A DNA stretch of 64,000 nt from an uncultured Clostridia bacterium. Lineage in GTDB: Bacteria; Bacillota; Clostridia; Oscillospirales; Ruminococcaceae. The translations under genes were made by a program, and so were the position numbers. Under the pieces are notes generated by a model. It did not search any database. It saw only the letters and a list, made by a program, of their open reading frames with translations, and was not told where the DNA came from. The stretch's first letter is position 1. The number at the start of each line of letters is the position of its first letter. Shown piece by piece: positions 60,617 to 64,000 of this stretch. Location of the stretch: contig CAOKWH010000003.1 in assembly GCA_948473085.1 (NCBI GenBank), forward strand, positions 44,462 through 108,461. Direction: 5' to 3'.

Positions 60617-62080
60617 TTAGGCCAGGTCGGCTACGGTGTTAAAGCCGCCGCATATTCTCTCATAGTTGGCCGCCGTGCGCAGCAGTACATCCTCCGAGAA
60701 CTTGGGCCCAATAATCTGCAAGCCAATGGGCAGACCATCAGCACCATTGCCGCAGGGGATGGAAATACCCGGCAGACCGGCAATATTTACATTGATGGTA
60801 CATACATCCGCTGCATACATCTTAACAGGGTCGCTGGTGTTGGCGCCAAACTGGAACGCTGTGCTGGGCGATGTGGGAGTAATCATCACATCACACTCCT
60901 CAAAGCCCCGAGCGAATTCGTCGGCTATCTGGCGCTGCAGCAGCTTGGCACGGTTGTAGTAGGCATCGTAATAGCCAGAGCTGAGTACAAAGGTGCCTAG
61001 CATAATTCTTCTCTTTACCTCTTCGCCGAAGCCTTCGCTTCTGGTGCGCTCATACATATCAGTAAGGTCGCTGTACTCCTTGGCGCGATAGCCGTACTTG
61101 ACGCCGTCAAACCGGGCCAGGTTGGAGGACGCCTCGGCCGAAGCTAAAATATAGTAGGCGGACAGCGCATACTTGGTGCTGGGCAGAGAAATTTCCTTTA
61201 CAATGGCGCCGGCTTCTTCCAACTGCTTCACAGCAGCCATTACCTTCTCCCGCACTTCGGCATCAATACCATCGCCATAATATTCAGCGGGAATGCCAAT
61301 ACGCAGGCCCTTTACATCCCCCTGGATGGCAGCCAATACATCGGCGTGCTCATGCTTGGAGGAGGTAGCATCCATCGGGTCGCGGCCGCAGATGGCGCTG
61401 AACAGCATTGCCACATCCCCCACTGTGCGGCCAAACGGGCCAATCTGATCCAGCGAGGAGGCAAAGGCAATCAGGCCAAAGCGGGATACAGCGCCGTATG
61501 TAGGCTTGAGGCCCACAACGCCGCAGAAACTGGCGGGCTGACGAATGGAGCCGCCGGTATCCGAACCCAGCGAGATAGGCGCCATACCAGCTGCAACCGC
61601 GGCGGCAGAACCGCCGGAGGAACCGCCGGGAACCCGGTCCAGCCCCCGGGGATTTTTGGTCTTTTTAAAATAGGATGTTTCGGTGGAGGAACCCATTGCA
61701 AACTCATCCATATTGGCCTTGCCTATCAAAATAGCGCCGCAGTCGTTGAGCTTCTGCATAACGGTGGCGTCATAAGGGGGCACAAAGTTATACAGCATCT
61801 TAGAAGAACAGGTGGTTAACACGCCGTTGGTGCAGATATTGTCCTTGATGGCAATGGGAATGCCGGCCAGAGGATGCAGCTTCTCCCCCCGGGCAAACTT
61901 TTCGTCAATCTCCTTGGCCTTGGCATAGGCCTCCTCCCGAGTGATGGTTACAAAAGCCTCCACCTTGTTCTCCACCGCGTCAATGCGGGCAAAGACAGAG
62001 TCGAGTATGTCGGTGGCAGTGCACTTTCCCTCCCGCAGCAGCTTGGCCAGTTCGGCGGCACTGAGTGTATACAGTTCCAT
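60617..62080 (-). CDS. gatA: Asp-tRNA(Asn)/Glu-tRNA(Gln) amidotransferase subunit A
   Basis: Glutaminase subunit that supplies ammonia. 487 residues of the amidase-signature family: catalytic Lys in GIPIAIKDNICTNGV (about 78), cis-Ser and Ser in VPGGSSGGSAAAVAAGMAPISLGSDTGGSIRQPA (read in two parts). Ends ANYERICGGFNTVADLA. ATG 62080 has AAGGAGG; an in-frame extension to 62146 overlaps gatC and was rejected. Confidence 0.97.
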   Translation of the reverse strand: MELYTLSAAELAKLLREGKCTATDILDSVFARIDAVENKVEAFVTITREEAYAKAKEIDEKFARGEKLHPLAGIPIAIKDNICTNGVLTTCSSKMLYNFVPPYDATVMQKLNDCGAILIGKANMDEFAMGSSTETSYFKKTKNPRGLDRVPGGSSGGSAAAVAAGMAPISLGSDTGGSIRQPASFCGVVGLKPTYGAVSRFGLIAFASSLDQIGPFGRTVGDVAMLFSAICGRDPMDATSSKHEHADVLAAIQGDVKGLRIGIPAEYYGDGIDAEVREKVMAAVKQLEEAGAIVKEISLPSTKYALSAYYILASAEASSNLARFDGVKYGYRAKEYSDLTDMYERTRSEGFGEEVKRRIMLGTFVLSSGYYDAYYNRAKLLQRQIADEFARGFEECDVMITPTSPSTAFQFGANTSDPVKMYAADVCTINVNIAGLPGISIPCGNGADGLPIGLQIIGPKFSEDVLLRTAANYERICGGFNTVADLA

Positions 62081-62093
62081 GTTTTCTTCCTCC

Positions 62094-62363
62094 TTATTCC
62101 ACAGTTTTGGGCACCAGCAGGCAGCCGGAGCGGGTTTCGGGGGCATTGGCGAGTATCAGATCCCGCTTCATCGAGGGCTTCACCTCATCCTTACGCAGTT
62201 CCATTGGGTTCTCTCTGTCCAGCCCGCTGCTATTTCCGGTCAGCTCGGGCAGATTTTCCACCATCTCCAAAACCGAGAGCAGCTTCTTCTCCACCTCGGC
62301 CATTTCATTATCTTCAATGCGAAGCCTTGCAAGTTTTGCAACATGCTTGATGTCGATTTTCAT
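62094..62363 (-). CDS. gatC: Asp-tRNA(Asn)/Glu-tRNA(Gln) amidotransferase subunit C
   Basis: 89 residues, the small clamp subunit that stabilises GatA-GatB. HVAKLARLRIEDNEMAEVEKKLLSVLEMVENL in the N-terminal helix region and a C-terminal LRKDEVKPSMKRDLILANAPE are the GatC pattern. Slightly shorter than the usual 95-100. 13 bp before gatA, 16 bp after ligA. Confidence 0.93.
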   Translation of the reverse strand: MKIDIKHVAKLARLRIEDNEMAEVEKKLLSVLEMVENLPELTGNSSGLDRENPMELRKDEVKPSMKRDLILANAPETRSGCLLVPKTVE

Positions 62364-62379
62364 ATTGTTACCTCCAGTT

Positions 62380-64000
<1,621 letters not shown>

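Overview
The window looks like chromosome from an anaerobic, spore-forming Firmicute of class Clostridia, most likely order Oscillospirales (Ruminococcaceae/Oscillospiraceae-like). The grounds are a complete spoIIIAA-AH operon, cwlD and a SpoIIM-family gene, the SCIFF ranthipeptide pair scfA/scfB, T-box leaders before pheS and tyrS, the order asp23-nusB-xseAB-ispA-dxs-tlyA-nadK-argR-recN, a clostridial FeoA-FeoA-FeoB locus and consistently strong Shine-Dalgarno sequences. I see no rRNA, tRNA, CRISPR array, prophage or insertion sequence. The species assignment is inference; the family assignments rest on motifs visible in the translations.

Layout. 1-1085: 5' part of pheS with its T-box leader (minus strand). 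1.1-5.9 kb: a pyruvate-kinase C-terminal-like protein, a hotdog thioesterase, acpS, nnr, a LolA-like lipoprotein, a DUF4180 protein and a mazF toxin with no antitoxin beside it. 6-10.8 kb: small membrane proteins, a membrane protein/DnaJ-TPR/DUF5685 operon, a PadR regulator and an NfeD-SPFH pair. 10.9-17.7 kb: purine operon purEFMNHD behind a leader with a candidate 43-codon upstream ORF overlapping an attenuator-like terminator. 17.7-23.1 kb (minus): a BceRS-BceAB-like antibiotic-sensing module with a monofunctional peptidoglycan glycosyltransferase inside it; its response regulator appears to start at ATT. 23.1-26.4 kb: ferrous iron uptake operon with a DtxR-like regulator that lacks the canonical metal ligands.

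26.5-33.2 kb: cwlD, radA, an adaptor/permease pair without an ATPase, an unknown protein, a 95-bp nested palindrome, a Xer-type recombinase and spoIIM. 33.3-39.6 kb (minus): miaB, scfB, scfA, a TIGR04086 protein, yajC, tgt, queA, covering tRNA modification plus ranthipeptide maturation. 39.6-42.6 kb: asd behind a structured leader, and tyrS with a tyrosine T-box. 42.6-52.9 kb (minus): recN back to asp23, joining isoprenoid precursor synthesis (dxs, ispA), NADP supply, arginine control, DNA repair and RNA processing. 53.2-58.1 kb (minus): the spoIIIA operon, which builds the mother cell-forespore feeding-tube complex. 58.2-64 kb (minus): a flavodoxin-ferredoxin protein, gatCAB for Gln-tRNA/Asn-tRNA transamidation, and most of ligA.

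Most of this is housekeeping. The most unusual parts are the glycosyltransferase-containing Bce-like cassette, the apparent ATT start, the pur leader, the nested palindrome before the xer gene, the structured asd leader, the ligand-less DtxR-like protein in the feo operon, and the antitoxin-free mazF.
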